DNA of 64,000 nucleotides, taken from Henriciella sp. GTDB lineage: Bacteria; Pseudomonadota; Alphaproteobacteria; Caulobacterales; Hyphomonadaceae. The stretch lies in assembly GCF_029937755.1 (NCBI RefSeq), contig NZ_JAPYPG010000006.1:124001-188000 (forward strand), in the 5' to 3' direction. The stretch's first letter is position 1. Each line of letters opens with the position of its first letter. The notes under the pieces are model-generated. The model made no database searches. It saw only the letters and a list, made by a program, of their open reading frames with translations, and was not told where the DNA came from. Below, piece after piece: positions 18,513-27,837 of the stretch. Made by a program: the position numbers and the translations under genes.

Positions 18513-18860
18513 ATGCCGAATACACAGCCCGAGCCGGACGACGAGACAAAGACGACGATGAAGATTGAACAAACCCGGCGCGTGCCCATTCAGTCGGTGA
18601 CTACAGGCCTCAGAACCTTGCTCCGGCAATTCCTGGCGCTGCTCGGGCTGGTTTTGATCATTGTTGCAATCCCGATTGCCTTCGTGACACCCATCCTGCC
18701 CATCGGCCTGCCGATTGCCATTCTCGGGGTGGTGCTGCTCGGCCGGAATGCGATCTGGGGCAAGCGCTGGATGGAGAGCATGCTGGCGCGTAATCCGCGC
18801 CTGGAGCGCTTCGCGCCCAACTGGCTCATGCGCGCTGTCTTTGGCCGCGACAAGGCATAG
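18513..18860 (+). CDS. Small two-helix membrane protein (PGPGW-like)
   Basis: A 115-aa protein with a polar N-terminus and two closely spaced hydrophobic helices (about residues 38-60 and 64-80) separated by a Pro/Gly turn, PILPIGLPIAILG, then a basic tail. The pattern is like the PGPGW group of putative membrane proteins. An in-frame ATG at residue 16 is an alternative start. Function unknown. Confidence 0.7.
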   Translation: MPNTQPEPDDETKTTMKIEQTRRVPIQSVTTGLRTLLRQFLALLGLVLIIVAIPIAFVTPILPIGLPIAILGVVLLGRNAIWGKRWMESMLARNPRLERFAPNWLMRAVFGRDKA

Positions 18861-18903
18861 GTTCTGGTCTCGAAGACCGGCTCGGATAAAACAGACCAAA
18901 GAA

Positions 18904-18940
18904 AAAGCCCCGCCGTTTCCGAGCGGGGCTTTGTGATTTT
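18904..18940. terminator. Bidirectional terminator between converging genes
   Basis: AAAGCCCCGC (18904-18913) pairs with GCGGGGCTTT (18923-18932). A T-rich stretch follows on the plus strand and AAAAA lies on the other side, so it can serve both the small membrane-protein gene and the atp operon. Confidence 0.8.
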
Positions 18941-18961
18941 TTGCTGGTTGCTGGTGAAACC

Positions 18962-19582
18962 CTAGTTCAGCGCTTTCTCGATCTCGTCGAGCGCTTCTGT
19001 AAAGAGTTCGCTGCGCTTGCTGGATCCGGCAAGAATGTCCTTCGAGGCACGCGTGGCTGCGTCTGCAGCGGCACGGCGGACATCTTCGGCGGCTTCAGCT
19101 TCGGCGCGGGCGATGCGAGCTTCTGCCTGAGCCTCGCGGCGGGCCACCTTGTCGGCGAGATCCTTGCGGGCCTGCTCAACCATCAGCTTGGCGTCAGCCT
19201 TGGCCTGCTTGATCATGGCCTCGGCCGTCTGATCAGCTTCCTTCTGCTTGCGCTCGGCTTCAGCCAGCATGGCAGCCGCTTCCTCACGCAGGGCGCGGGA
19301 TTCATCCAGTTGCTTCTGGATGCCTTCTGCCCGTTCATCGAGCGAACGCCCGACGAATTTGAAAGCGCCAAGTGCGCCAGCGATGATCAGGAAAACGACA
19401 AGCGCCGAAAACGCGACATTGGTTGTCGGGTCGGTAAAGGGCTCAAGGATGTGATGAAACCCGGTCGAGCCTTCGTGGCCAGCCGTGTCGGCAGGGGTAT
19501 GATCGTCGGATCCCTGCGCCAGAGCCGCAAGCGGCATCGCAGCAGAGAGGACAAAGGTTGAGAAGAAGCGGGACATGCGCAT
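18962..19582 (-). CDS. atpF: F0F1 ATP synthase subunit b
   Basis: This 206-aa subunit is part of the peripheral stalk. It has a single membrane helix (about residues 56-75) followed by a long charged coiled coil rich in Ala, Glu, Lys and Arg. Unusually, a signal-peptide-like segment (MRMSRFFSTF..LAALAQ) and a polar stretch precede the membrane helix, making it longer than classical b. It is the last gene of the F0 operon, 6 bases after the b' gene. Confidence 0.92.
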   Translation of the reverse strand: MRMSRFFSTFVLSAAMPLAALAQGSDDHTPADTAGHEGSTGFHHILEPFTDPTTNVAFSALVVFLIIAGALGAFKFVGRSLDERAEGIQKQLDESRALREEAAAMLAEAERKQKEADQTAEAMIKQAKADAKLMVEQARKDLADKVARREAQAEARIARAEAEAAEDVRRAAADAATRASKDILAGSSKRSELFTEALDEIEKALN

Positions 19583-19588
19583 GGGCTC

Positions 19589-20125
19589 CTAGTCCTTGTT
19601 CACGCGCTGGACGGCGGACTTGGCGTCCGCGTCGCTGATTTCGACGCCGAACCGGGCCAGCATGACCTGGGTCGTCTCGGTCGCGATGGAGTCGACATTG
19701 GCAAGCGCTTCAGCGCGGACCTTGCGGATACGCCCTTCGGCCTCATCAAGGCGCGTGGCGAGATCGGCATCGACCTTCTGTGTCTCTTCAGCAATCTCTG
19801 CCTCGACCTTGGCGCGAGCCTTGTCAGCCGTCTCGCGGGCCTTCGAGCGCGCTTCAGCCAGGTGAAGTTCCTGCTGCTTCTTGGCTTCCTTGGCCTGCTC
19901 GTCGAGGCGGGCAGCTTCATCAAGCGAGTCGGCGATCGTGTCTCCGCGCTTCTCGATGACGCCACCGAGTTTCGGCAGCACAAAGCGCGACAGGACGATG
20001 TAAAGTCCGCCGAAGAGGATCACCAGCCAGAAGATTTGCGAAGGGAAGTGCCACGGGTCAAATGGCGGAAAGGCGGCGCTTCCAGCTTCTTGCGTGGCCG
20101 ATGCGGCAATCGTCAGGAACGTCAT
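19589..20125 (-). CDS. F0F1 ATP synthase subunit b'
   Basis: A 178-aa second stalk subunit, as usual in alphaproteobacteria. Membrane helix at about residues 29-47 (QIFWLVILFGGLYIVLSRF), then LPKLGGVIEKRGDTIADSLDEA, a hallmark of b/b', and a coiled coil. It pairs with the downstream b subunit as a heterodimer. Confidence 0.93.
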   Translation of the reverse strand: MTFLTIAASATQEAGSAAFPPFDPWHFPSQIFWLVILFGGLYIVLSRFVLPKLGGVIEKRGDTIADSLDEAARLDEQAKEAKKQQELHLAEARSKARETADKARAKVEAEIAEETQKVDADLATRLDEAEGRIRKVRAEALANVDSIATETTQVMLARFGVEISDADAKSAVQRVNKD

Positions 20126-20215
20126 GGCGTAACCTTGCTAAGGCAGGGGCAGCTGCGAATTCGAAAAGGCTGGCCCGGCAGAAACCGCCGGGCCAGCGAT
20201 CGGGTATCTGTCCGT

Positions 20216-20452
20216 TTAAACGACGAACAGGATCAGGATGGAGACCAGGAAGGCAAGGATGCCGAGCGCTTCCGAAAGGGCCATACCGATGAAGAGGTTA
20301 CCGGTCTGCTGCGGGGCAGCGGACGGGTTGCGCATTGCGGCGTCGAGGAACGAGCCGAAGATGTTGCCAACACCGATAGCCGCGCCGATCATGCCGAGCG
20401 TGGCGAGGCCTGCACCGACATATTTGAGGCCGAGAGTGATATCGCCTTCCAT
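20216..20452 (-). CDS. atpE: F0F1 ATP synthase subunit c
   Basis: A 78-aa hairpin of two membrane helices joined by the polar loop RNPSAAPQQ. The ion-binding carboxylate is Glu61 in FIGMALSEALGIL. The glycine-rich first helix (GAAIGVGNIFGS) is typical of the c-ring. No Na+-binding signature is evident, so a proton ring is expected. Confidence 0.96.
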   Translation of the reverse strand: MEGDITLGLKYVGAGLATLGMIGAAIGVGNIFGSFLDAAMRNPSAAPQQTGNLFIGMALSEALGILAFLVSILILFVV

Positions 20453-20570
20453 TTGATGATCTCCTTTGGGAAAGACTGATGTTTAGGTTTGGTGCCCGTG
20501 AAGCCTGTTCGTGCGGGCGCGTCAAGGGTTGTGGCACGGCACGTATGGCCGCACCGGCGAAGTTTTGACC

Positions 20571-21341
20571 TTAGTGAGCCGGGTGAAGTGCGTCGTTGAG
20601 GTAGACGCAGGTGAGGATCGCGAACACGTAAGCCTGTAGGCCGGCGACCAGGAATTCCAGCGCATTAAGCGCAACACCCATCGCGAAAGCAAGCGGCGCG
20701 ATCACGATGTAGGCGCCCCCGAGCGTGGCCAGCGTCACAGCGAAACCTGCGAACAGCTTCAGCATGATGTGACCAGCGAGCATATTGGCGAAGAGACGCA
20801 GCGCGAGTGTGACCGGGCGGGCGATGAAGGAGATAACTTCGATCGGGACCAGCAGGATGTAGATCGGCCACGGCGCGCCTGCGGGGGCAAACAGTTTGAA
20901 GAATTTCAGGCCGTTCTTCATGAAGCCGTAGACGATCACGATCGAGATCACGAGCATTGCAAGCACGCCTGTCACGATCACATGGCTCGTCGTCGTAAAG
21001 GCATAAGGGACCATGCCGATCATGTTCGCGAAGAACACGAAGAAGAAGAGGGTGAAGACGAAGGGGAAGAATTTCAGGCCTTCCTCGCCAGCCGCACCAC
21101 GGACCATGTCGGCGACAAAGCCGTAGCCGATCTCCGCGACCGACTGCATGCGCGACGGCACAAGTTTGCCGCGCGAAGCGGCCATGCCAAAAAACGCCAC
21201 GATCAGCACACAGCCGAGCAGCATGTAGAAAGACGCATTGGTGAAGGAGAGGTCCAGGCCGCCAATTGGCCCGATCTCGATCAGCTTCTTCACCTCGAAC
21301 TGGTGCATCGGGTCGGCGACCTGCCGGAAGGAGAGATTCAT
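20571..21341 (-). CDS. atpB: F0F1 ATP synthase subunit a
   Basis: A 256-aa polytopic subunit forming the proton half-channels. The essential arginine is Arg182 in LALRLFANMLAGH. ATG shares one base with the atpI stop (TGATG). A 118-base gap separates it from atpE. Confidence 0.96.
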   Translation of the reverse strand: MNLSFRQVADPMHQFEVKKLIEIGPIGGLDLSFTNASFYMLLGCVLIVAFFGMAASRGKLVPSRMQSVAEIGYGFVADMVRGAAGEEGLKFFPFVFTLFFFVFFANMIGMVPYAFTTTSHVIVTGVLAMLVISIVIVYGFMKNGLKFFKLFAPAGAPWPIYILLVPIEVISFIARPVTLALRLFANMLAGHIMLKLFAGFAVTLATLGGAYIVIAPLAFAMGVALNALEFLVAGLQAYVFAILTCVYLNDALHPAH

Positions 21342-21733
21342 CAGCCCTTAGTCCCGTTTTCCGGACCGTCTGACTGGTCCGTTGCCTGAAGTTTTCCATC
21401 CGCCATCAACTGGCGATAGGCGCGTATAACATTGAGGATACCGGCTGCAAGGCCGAATCCCAGCATGACAAGCAATCCCCACGGCTTGGTGCCGAAGAAG
21501 TGGTCGATCACCAGCCCGAGCAGGATCCCGACAAACACCGACGCACCAAACTCCGCTCCATAGCGAAGCGCGAGGCCGCCGGCCGAAACCGAGCTGTCCA
21601 TCTCTGCATCGCGCCGCGCTTTCTTCGCTTCCCGTTCAGCTCGTTCTTGCTGGGCCTTCGCGATCCGTTCGCTGAGATCATTCCGCTCTGGACCGGCCAT
21701 GGGAGACGCCTGATTGCCGCTCGAAACAGACAT
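21341..21733 (-). CDS. atpI: AtpI/AtpZ-like ATP synthase accessory protein
   Basis: A 130-aa protein with a charged N-terminal helix and two hydrophobic helices (about 68-85 and 92-110) around DHFFGTKPWG. It leads the F0 operon. In this family it assists c-ring assembly or Mg2+ supply. Only the F0 genes are here; F1 must be elsewhere. Confidence 0.88.
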   Translation of the reverse strand: MSVSSGNQASPMAGPERNDLSERIAKAQQERAEREAKKARRDAEMDSSVSAGGLALRYGAEFGASVFVGILLGLVIDHFFGTKPWGLLVMLGFGLAAGILNVIRAYRQLMADGKLQATDQSDGPENGTKG

Positions 21734-21860
21734 GGGGAGGACCCCCTGTCATTTGCGCCGGAAGCTATTTGAGGGGTCCGGCCAAGTCAAGCCAGTGATT
21801 TGCGCCGTAAGTGTTTGAAATATAGGATTTTTTATGTGAACGCCCATTTGACGCAGCGGC

Positions 21861-24800
21861 TTATTCGGCTGCGACCAGTTCTTCAGCGGCATCAAGGTCG
21901 ACGGAGACGAGTTTCGAGACGCCTTTTTCACGCATGGTGACACCGTAAAGACGGTCCATCCGGCTCATCGTGACAGCGTTGTGCGTGATGACGATGAAGC
22001 GGGTGTCGGTGCGCCGGCGCATCTCGTCCAGCAGGCGGCAATAACGGTCGACGTTTGCGTCATCGAGCGGTGCATCGACCTCATCAAGCACGCAGATGGG
22101 CGAGGGACGTGACAGGAAGACGGCGAAGATCAGCGCGGTGGCCGTCAGGGCCTGTTCACCGCCCGACATCAGGCTAAGCGTGCCGAGGCGTTTGCCCGGC
22201 GGTTGAGCCATGATCTCCAGGCCAGCATTCAACGGATCGTCGTCGTCGACCAGACGAAGCTCGGCCTCGCCACCGCGGAAGAGCGTGGTGAAAAGCGCCT
22301 TGAAGTGTTCGTTGACCCGCTCGAACGCTTCCAGCAGGCGCGCGCGGCCTTCATCATTCAAGGCAGAGACGCCATCGCGCAGCTTGGCGATAGCCTGAAT
22401 CAGGTCTTCTTTCTCGCTCGCCTGGGCGCCAAGGCGTTCAGCAAGTTCCTCGGCCTCAGCTTCGGCTTCCATGTTGACGCCGCCAAGCTGATCGCGGTCA
22501 CGGCGCAGGAAGTCGAGCTTCCGGTCGGCTTCGGATGATTCGAGCGTTTCCAGCTCCTCCTCATCAATACCGGCGCGCGCAAGTGTCATCAGCCCTTCCG
22601 GCATGCGCTGGAATTGCGCGCGGGCGGTTTCAATCGAGTCCTCAAGACGGCTTTCGGCATTCTCCAGCCGCACCTTCGCGCCAGCGAGCGATTCGCGCGC
22701 TTCCATGGCAGCGTTCGATGTCTCCCGGGCAAGCCGTTCGCTTTCGCGCAGGGATCCTTCCTTCTCGGCAAGCCGGTCGGCGGCCTGCTTGCGCTCTTCC
22801 TCGAACTGGGCAACCCGATCGGCGAGATGGTCGATGTCGGCTTGCATGGCTTCCGGCTTTGAGCGGGCGCGCTCGGCTTCTCCGGCGGCCTCCGAGCGGC
22901 GCTTCAAGAGGTTTTCCAGGCGCTTCTCACTGTTGGCAAGTCGGCCAGTCCAGCGTTCGACATCCTTCTGGAAGCCTTCGCGCCGGGCAATGGCCTGCTC
23001 CCGGTTACGCGTAATGTCGGCAAGACGCCCACGGCACTCGGTCTCATGCTCACGGGCTTTGGTCAGCGTTTCGCGCGTCGCCACGGCGATCGCTTCGAGC
23101 CGCTCCAGTTCGGTGTCGTCACCGCCGATTGAGACGAGCGAGAGCGATTCCTCGACCCCACGAAGGTCTGACTCGACACGTGCCAGTGCTTCGCTGGCTG
23201 ATTCGCGTTTCACATCGGCGCGTTCATAAGCCTGCCGGGCTTCGGCCGTGGCCGAGCGGGCGCGGTTGAGTTCGCTTGCCTTGGGTGAGACACCGCGGCG
23301 GGTATCCTTTAGAGCATCCTCGGCTTCTGTCCGGCGCTCTCTTGCTGCAGAAAGTGCGGCCACGGCCTGCTCCAGGGCCTCGCGTGCCGGGGTGATTTCG
23401 CCCTGGGCAGCTTCCAGCCGCGCTTGCTGCGCAAGACGTTCAGCAGCCGAGACCGGGGCATCCGGCGTACGAGTGAACCCGTCCCAGCGCCAGAGATGGC
23501 CTTCGGTTGTGACCAGCCGCTGACCGGGCTTGAGATCGCCAGCCAGACGCGGACCGTCCTCGACATTTACGACGCCGCATTGAGAAAGGCGGGCGGCAAG
23601 TTCACCGGGGGCTTCGACAAATGTGTGCAGCGGCTCAGCGCCGGAAGGCAGGGCATCAGTTTTCACGTCGCGACCAGCCCAGTAGAGCGACGAATCCTTC
23701 TGTGTAGACGCCTGCAGGTCATCGCCCAGCGCAGCGGCTACGGCCTTCTCATAGCCATCGCGCGTCCGTACGCGGTCAATAACCGGCGGGGCCTGTGGCC
23801 CTTCTGCTTTCTTGAGCAGCCGCTCCAGACCGGCAATCTCTGACTCCAAGGTGCGCACGATCTGATCAGCTTCATCCTTGGGGGACTGGGCAGCGGCTTC
23901 GGCTTCCCTTGCTTCTGCGAGCGTGGATTCGGCTGCATCGACAGCGCGTTCGGCGTCGTGAAGCGCAAGTTCTGCGGCCTCTTCGGCCTTTTCCGCGTCT
24001 GCAAGCCTCGTCTGAAGGGCCGCAGTATCGGGCATGTCTGCAAGCTGCTGTTTCAGGCGTGCCGCGTCAGCTTCAAGGCTTGCCTTGCGCCGGCGCTGGG
24101 CTTCGGCGCTTGCTTCTGCCGCCTGGCGCTCAGCCTTCATGGAGGCGAGCTTGGCAGAAACGTCATCGGCGGCTGCCTGCGATTCATTAAGTTGCTGGCG
24201 GGCAGCTTCGAGATCGGCTTTCGCCTTGGTTTCGAGCTCTTCGTTGGCCTTCGGATCCTCGGTCGGGAGGGCGGCGAGATTGTCTTTCGCCTCCTCAAGC
24301 GCCTGTTCGGACTCATCCTTCTGGGCCTGCTCACGCTCGATGTCGTCCATCAGGCGGCGGGCTTCGCTTTCGTGACGGGCCAGGAGGTCGGCGGCATTCT
24401 TGCGCTCTGTTTCCAGCCGCGCCAGATCGATACGTGCCTGGCCAAGCTTTCCGGACACCACGGATTCGGCATCACGCAGGGGCTGAAGGCCGTCGCCTGC
24501 TTCAATGCGGCGGGTTTCAGCCACGGCCGCTTCACGTGAACTAAGTTCGACGGCCTCGCGGCAGCGGGTGAGTTCGGCTTCGGCTTGCGCCTTCGCTTCG
24601 CGGGCCGTTTCCCATTTGAGGTGAGCAAGGAAGGCTTCAAGCGCGGCGATCTTTTCGGAGAGTTCTTTATACTTCCGCGCCTTGCGGGCCTGTCGCTTCA
24701 GGCTTTCCAGCTGGCGCTCGACCTCGGCTGAGACTTCAGAGAGCCGCTCGAGGTTGGTCTCGGCTGCGCGCAGTTTGAGCTCTGCTTCGTGGCGGCGGGA

Positions 24801-25322
24801 GTTAAGGCCCGAAATGCCGGCCGCCTCCTCAAGGATGCGGCGGCGGTTCTGCGGCTTTGAGCCGATCAGCTCCGAGATCTGGCCTTGCCGCACAAGCGAA
24901 GGCGAGTTCGCGCCCGTCGAGGCATCCGCGAAGATGAGCTGGATATCCTTGCCGCGCACCGTCCGGCCATTGAGCTTGTAAGTTGACCCGGCACCGCGCT
25001 TCAGGCGGCGCTGGATTTCCAGCACATCGGCAGCGTTGAATTCCGGCGGTGCTGTGCGACGTGAATTGTCGAGCACCAGCGTGACCTCAGCCAGCTCGCG
25101 GGCCGGGCGCTGCTGCGAGCCGGAGAAGATGAGGTCATCCATCTCGCCGCCGCGCATGGCCTTGGCCGAGCTTGCGCCCATTGCCCAGCGAAGCGCTTCA
25201 AGCAGATTGGATTTTCCACAGCCATTTGGGCCGACAATGCCGGTCAGCCCCGGAAGAACCGGGATTTCCTGCGGGTCGACGAAGGATTTGAAGCCTGCAA
25301 TGCGCAGTTCTGTGATGTGCAA
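21861..25322 (-). CDS. smc: Chromosome segregation protein SMC
   Basis: A 1153-aa condensin ATPase. Walker A GPNGCGKSN is at residues 31-39, the long coiled coils flank a central hinge, and the C-terminal head has the ABC signature LSLMSGGEQALTA and Walker B CVLDEVDAPLDD. Start MHITELRIAGFKSF is canonical. It follows the DsbA-like gene by 23 bases on the same strand; the scpA/scpB partners are not in the window. Confidence 0.97.
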   Translation of the reverse strand: MHITELRIAGFKSFVDPQEIPVLPGLTGIVGPNGCGKSNLLEALRWAMGASSAKAMRGGEMDDLIFSGSQQRPARELAEVTLVLDNSRRTAPPEFNAADVLEIQRRLKRGAGSTYKLNGRTVRGKDIQLIFADASTGANSPSLVRQGQISELIGSKPQNRRRILEEAAGISGLNSRRHEAELKLRAAETNLERLSEVSAEVERQLESLKRQARKARKYKELSEKIAALEAFLAHLKWETAREAKAQAEAELTRCREAVELSSREAAVAETRRIEAGDGLQPLRDAESVVSGKLGQARIDLARLETERKNAADLLARHESEARRLMDDIEREQAQKDESEQALEEAKDNLAALPTEDPKANEELETKAKADLEAARQQLNESQAAADDVSAKLASMKAERQAAEASAEAQRRRKASLEADAARLKQQLADMPDTAALQTRLADAEKAEEAAELALHDAERAVDAAESTLAEAREAEAAAQSPKDEADQIVRTLESEIAGLERLLKKAEGPQAPPVIDRVRTRDGYEKAVAAALGDDLQASTQKDSSLYWAGRDVKTDALPSGAEPLHTFVEAPGELAARLSQCGVVNVEDGPRLAGDLKPGQRLVTTEGHLWRWDGFTRTPDAPVSAAERLAQQARLEAAQGEITPAREALEQAVAALSAARERRTEAEDALKDTRRGVSPKASELNRARSATAEARQAYERADVKRESASEALARVESDLRGVEESLSLVSIGGDDTELERLEAIAVATRETLTKAREHETECRGRLADITRNREQAIARREGFQKDVERWTGRLANSEKRLENLLKRRSEAAGEAERARSKPEAMQADIDHLADRVAQFEEERKQAADRLAEKEGSLRESERLARETSNAAMEARESLAGAKVRLENAESRLEDSIETARAQFQRMPEGLMTLARAGIDEEELETLESSEADRKLDFLRRDRDQLGGVNMEAEAEAEELAERLGAQASEKEDLIQAIAKLRDGVSALNDEGRARLLEAFERVNEHFKALFTTLFRGGEAELRLVDDDDPLNAGLEIMAQPPGKRLGTLSLMSGGEQALTATALIFAVFLSRPSPICVLDEVDAPLDDANVDRYCRLLDEMRRRTDTRFIVITHNAVTMSRMDRLYGVTMREKGVSKLVSVDLDAAEELVAAE

Positions 25323-25345
25323 ACGCAGGCTCCCTTCTGTTGGTG

Positions 25346-26134
25346 TTACTGCGGTTCGGCCTCGCCAGAGGTCGGTTCGACCATGTCCGTATCGCCGGAT
25401 TCGCCTTCTGAGTCTGCTTCCGGCGCAGCCTCGGCCGCTTCCGGAGCATCGGTGGCTGCAGGCTCGGCGGCGGGCGCGTCCTCGCCAAGGGCTTCGTTCA
25501 GCACGGCTTGCATGCCGTCCCAGCGACGCCAGTCATAACCTGGGAGGACCTCGCCATTCAGCAGAACGGTCGGCGTGCCTTCGACACCGTCATTCTCGCC
25601 CTGGGAAACCGACGCTGCGATGGCGCGGCGAATGCCGGAATCCTGCAGGCAGGCGTCAAAGGTTTCGGTGTCGGTGATGCCGTGATTGGCAGCGACCTGC
25701 TGAAGCGCGGCCTTAACCTGTCCGCCTTCGCGCGCAAGGCTGAGGATGCCGCGCTGGCGGTCGAACAGCTCGTCGAGGACGTCGAAATACTGGTCCTCCC
25801 CGGCGCAGCGGGCGATGGCAAAGCCTGCAACGGCGATGTTTGCTGGCGGCGTTGGATATTCGCGGAAGATGAACTTCACCTTGCCGGTTTCGACATAGTC
25901 TTCCTTGAGCTTGCCGACCACGTCATTCTGGAATTGGAGACAGGCCGGGCAGGTCCACGAAGCATATTCGATCACGGTAACCGGGGCATCCTCGGAACCA
26001 AGCACCATTTCATTGACGGCGGCACTATCAGTCGAAGCAGATCCGCTCGTGCCGGCTTCGTCCGCTGATCCACAGGCGGTGATGGCCAGCAATGAGCCGA
26101 CAATCAGGACGGCGCGGCGGGAAATGGCTCTCAT
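25346..26134 (-). CDS. DsbA-family thioredoxin-domain lipoprotein
   Basis: A 262-aa protein. A lipoprotein signal ends AITAC (Cys21), then a DsbA/DsbG-type domain with active site WTCPAC (Cys62, Cys65) and the cis-proline loop EGTPTVLLNG. The C-terminal 45 residues are an Ala/Glu/Pro-rich, probably disordered tail. It likely oxidises or isomerises disulfides in periplasmic proteins. The start at 26134 keeps a proper spacing from AAAGG; an ATG 6 bases upstream is possible. Confidence 0.9.
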   Translation of the reverse strand: MRAISRRAVLIVGSLLAITACGSADEAGTSGSASTDSAAVNEMVLGSEDAPVTVIEYASWTCPACLQFQNDVVGKLKEDYVETGKVKFIFREYPTPPANIAVAGFAIARCAGEDQYFDVLDELFDRQRGILSLAREGGQVKAALQQVAANHGITDTETFDACLQDSGIRRAIAASVSQGENDGVEGTPTVLLNGEVLPGYDWRRWDGMQAVLNEALGEDAPAAEPAATDAPEAAEAAPEADSEGESGDTDMVEPTSGEAEPQ

Positions 26135-26210
26135 GATCATAACCTTTGCTTAAGAATTGAGTCGGAGTGGTTTCCAAGAGGTTAACGGTGCGTCCGGCAC
26201 ACCTGCCGTT

Positions 26211-26756
26211 TCACGGCGTTTCGGTCGTTAGCACAGCCTCACCGAGAGCCAAAACCGTCTTGCGCAGGTCCGGATCCTCGATAGTCGCAACAGAGTCGTT
26301 CAGAAGTTTCTGCTCTTCGGGGCTGAGCGGTCGCTTGCGTTTCCGCGGCGCAGGCTGCCCACCCCGCGAAAGCGGTCCCTGTACGATCCGGACCTCGGCG
26401 ATGTTCCCGCCCAGCGAAGCGGCCACCCGCTGGCGGATCAGGGCGCTCTGATGCTGGACCATCGTGGATGCCGCCGGAATGCATTTTACGGTCAGCACAC
26501 GGCCTTTTGCCTTGCCGCCTGCACCGATCTTCTCAGGTTCGCACACCTTGGCCAGTTGTTCGCCGACAATTTCGGGCCACATCAGCTTCAGCCGTCCGAT
26601 GGCTGGCCCTTTGTCAGGCACCTTTTTGCGCGTGAGCTGCATGGCGACCTTGCCAAAGGAGTTTGGCAGCGCCTTGACCGGGCGGGCTCGCTGATAGCGA
26701 AGCGCCACCCGTGCACGGGCTTCTTCCAGCGGGTCGAGGCTTGACCTGTTCACCAT
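26211..26756 (-). CDS. DUF721 protein, DciA-like
   Basis: A 181-aa protein, from MVNRSSLDPLEEARARVALR. The central segment, with LMWPEIVGEQLAKVCEPEKI and GRVLTVKCIPAASTMVQHQ, matches DUF721, the fold of the replicative-helicase loader DciA. The tail is basic and Pro-rich. Frames extend further upstream to 26912 but would run through mutY. Its ATG is head-to-head with an in-frame mutY ATG (shared CATG at 26754-26757). Linked to smc and the DsbA-like gene on the same strand. Confidence 0.85.
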   Translation of the reverse strand: MVNRSSLDPLEEARARVALRYQRARPVKALPNSFGKVAMQLTRKKVPDKGPAIGRLKLMWPEIVGEQLAKVCEPEKIGAGGKAKGRVLTVKCIPAASTMVQHQSALIRQRVAASLGGNIAEVRIVQGPLSRGGQPAPRKRKRPLSPEEQKLLNDSVATIEDPDLRKTVLALGEAVLTTETP

Positions 26757-26775
26757 GGAGAGGATTGTGCCGCGC

Positions 26776-27837
26776 ATGCGATCAACTGAAAAGGCCGCAA
26801 GTGCGGTTTCACCGGGATTTGAAGGTTTCGCCGGCGCGCTGCTGGACTGGTATGCGCGCAGCGCCCGTGACTTGCCCTGGCGGGTCGGGCCGGCTGAACG
26901 GGCGGCTGGCACAACGCCTGATCCCTATCGCGTCTGGCTCGCTGAGATTATGCTGCAGCAGACGACCGTACCGCATGCGACCCGATATTTTCACGCATTC
27001 ACCCAACGCTGGCCCACGGTCGAAGACCTTGCCGCTGCTGCCGATGGGGATGTCATGGCCGCGTGGGCGGGGCTTGGCTACTATGCTCGCGCGCGCAACC
27101 TGCTGAAATGCGCAAGGGAGATCGCCGCAGCGGGTGACTGGCCACGGAGCGAATCGGGCTTGCGCAAGCTGCCTGGCATCGGGGCTTACACGGCCGGTGC
27201 GGTGGCGGCGCTGGCCTTCGGCGAGCGAGCGCCTGCGGTGGACGGAAATGTAGACCGTGTCTTCGCACGGCTGCTGGCTGCCAAGGGCGACTGGAAAGCG
27301 GAGAAGACGCGTATCGCTTCGCTTGTCCGCGAACTCGTGCCTGCCGACAGACCCGGCGAATTTGCCGAGGCGCTTATGGATCTCGGCGCCACGATCTGTA
27401 CGCCCAAACGCCCGAACTGCCTGATCTGTCCGGTAAGAGACTGGTGCGCCGCCCGCGCCGAGGGCGAACCGGAACGCTATCCGGTCAAGCCGGAGAAAAA
27501 AGCGAAGCCAAAACGCCAGGGCGAGGTTTTCGCGATCTTCCGGGAAAAGGATGTGCTCGTCGAACGCCGGCCTGATAGCGGCCTGTTGGGGGGGATGCTT
27601 GCGCTTCCCACCACCGAGTGGAGCGAAAGCGGCGCCGGCGGGCGACCGGAGTGGGCCAAAGAGAAGGGCGATGAGATTGGCGAAGTGCGCCACGTGTTCA
27701 CGCATTTCGAGTTGAGGCTAACCGTCGTGTGCCTTGATCTCGAGGATACTCCTGAAGGCTTCGAGTGGATGCGGGTATCTCAGGCGGGCGATGCGTTTCC
27801 GAGTGTGTTCAAGAAGGCACTTAAGCTGGCGCTCTAG
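26776..27837 (+). CDS. mutY: A/G-specific adenine glycosylase MutY
   Basis: A 353-aa base-excision enzyme removing adenine opposite 8-oxoguanine. The catalytic glutamate lies in LAEIMLQQTTV, the helix-hairpin-helix is LPGIGAYTAGAVAA, the catalytic Asp is in VDGNVDRV, and the 4Fe-4S ligands are C-x6-C-x2-C-x5-C (CTPKRPNCLICPVRDWC). A C-terminal MutT-like domain follows. I choose ATG 26776 (GAGAGG upstream); ATG 26755 is possible. Its stop overlaps the antiporter stop in CTAG. Confidence 0.95.
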   Translation: MRSTEKAASAVSPGFEGFAGALLDWYARSARDLPWRVGPAERAAGTTPDPYRVWLAEIMLQQTTVPHATRYFHAFTQRWPTVEDLAAAADGDVMAAWAGLGYYARARNLLKCAREIAAAGDWPRSESGLRKLPGIGAYTAGAVAALAFGERAPAVDGNVDRVFARLLAAKGDWKAEKTRIASLVRELVPADRPGEFAEALMDLGATICTPKRPNCLICPVRDWCAARAEGEPERYPVKPEKKAKPKRQGEVFAIFREKDVLVERRPDSGLLGGMLALPTTEWSESGAGGRPEWAKEKGDEIGEVRHVFTHFELRLTVVCLDLEDTPEGFEWMRVSQAGDAFPSVFKKALKLAL

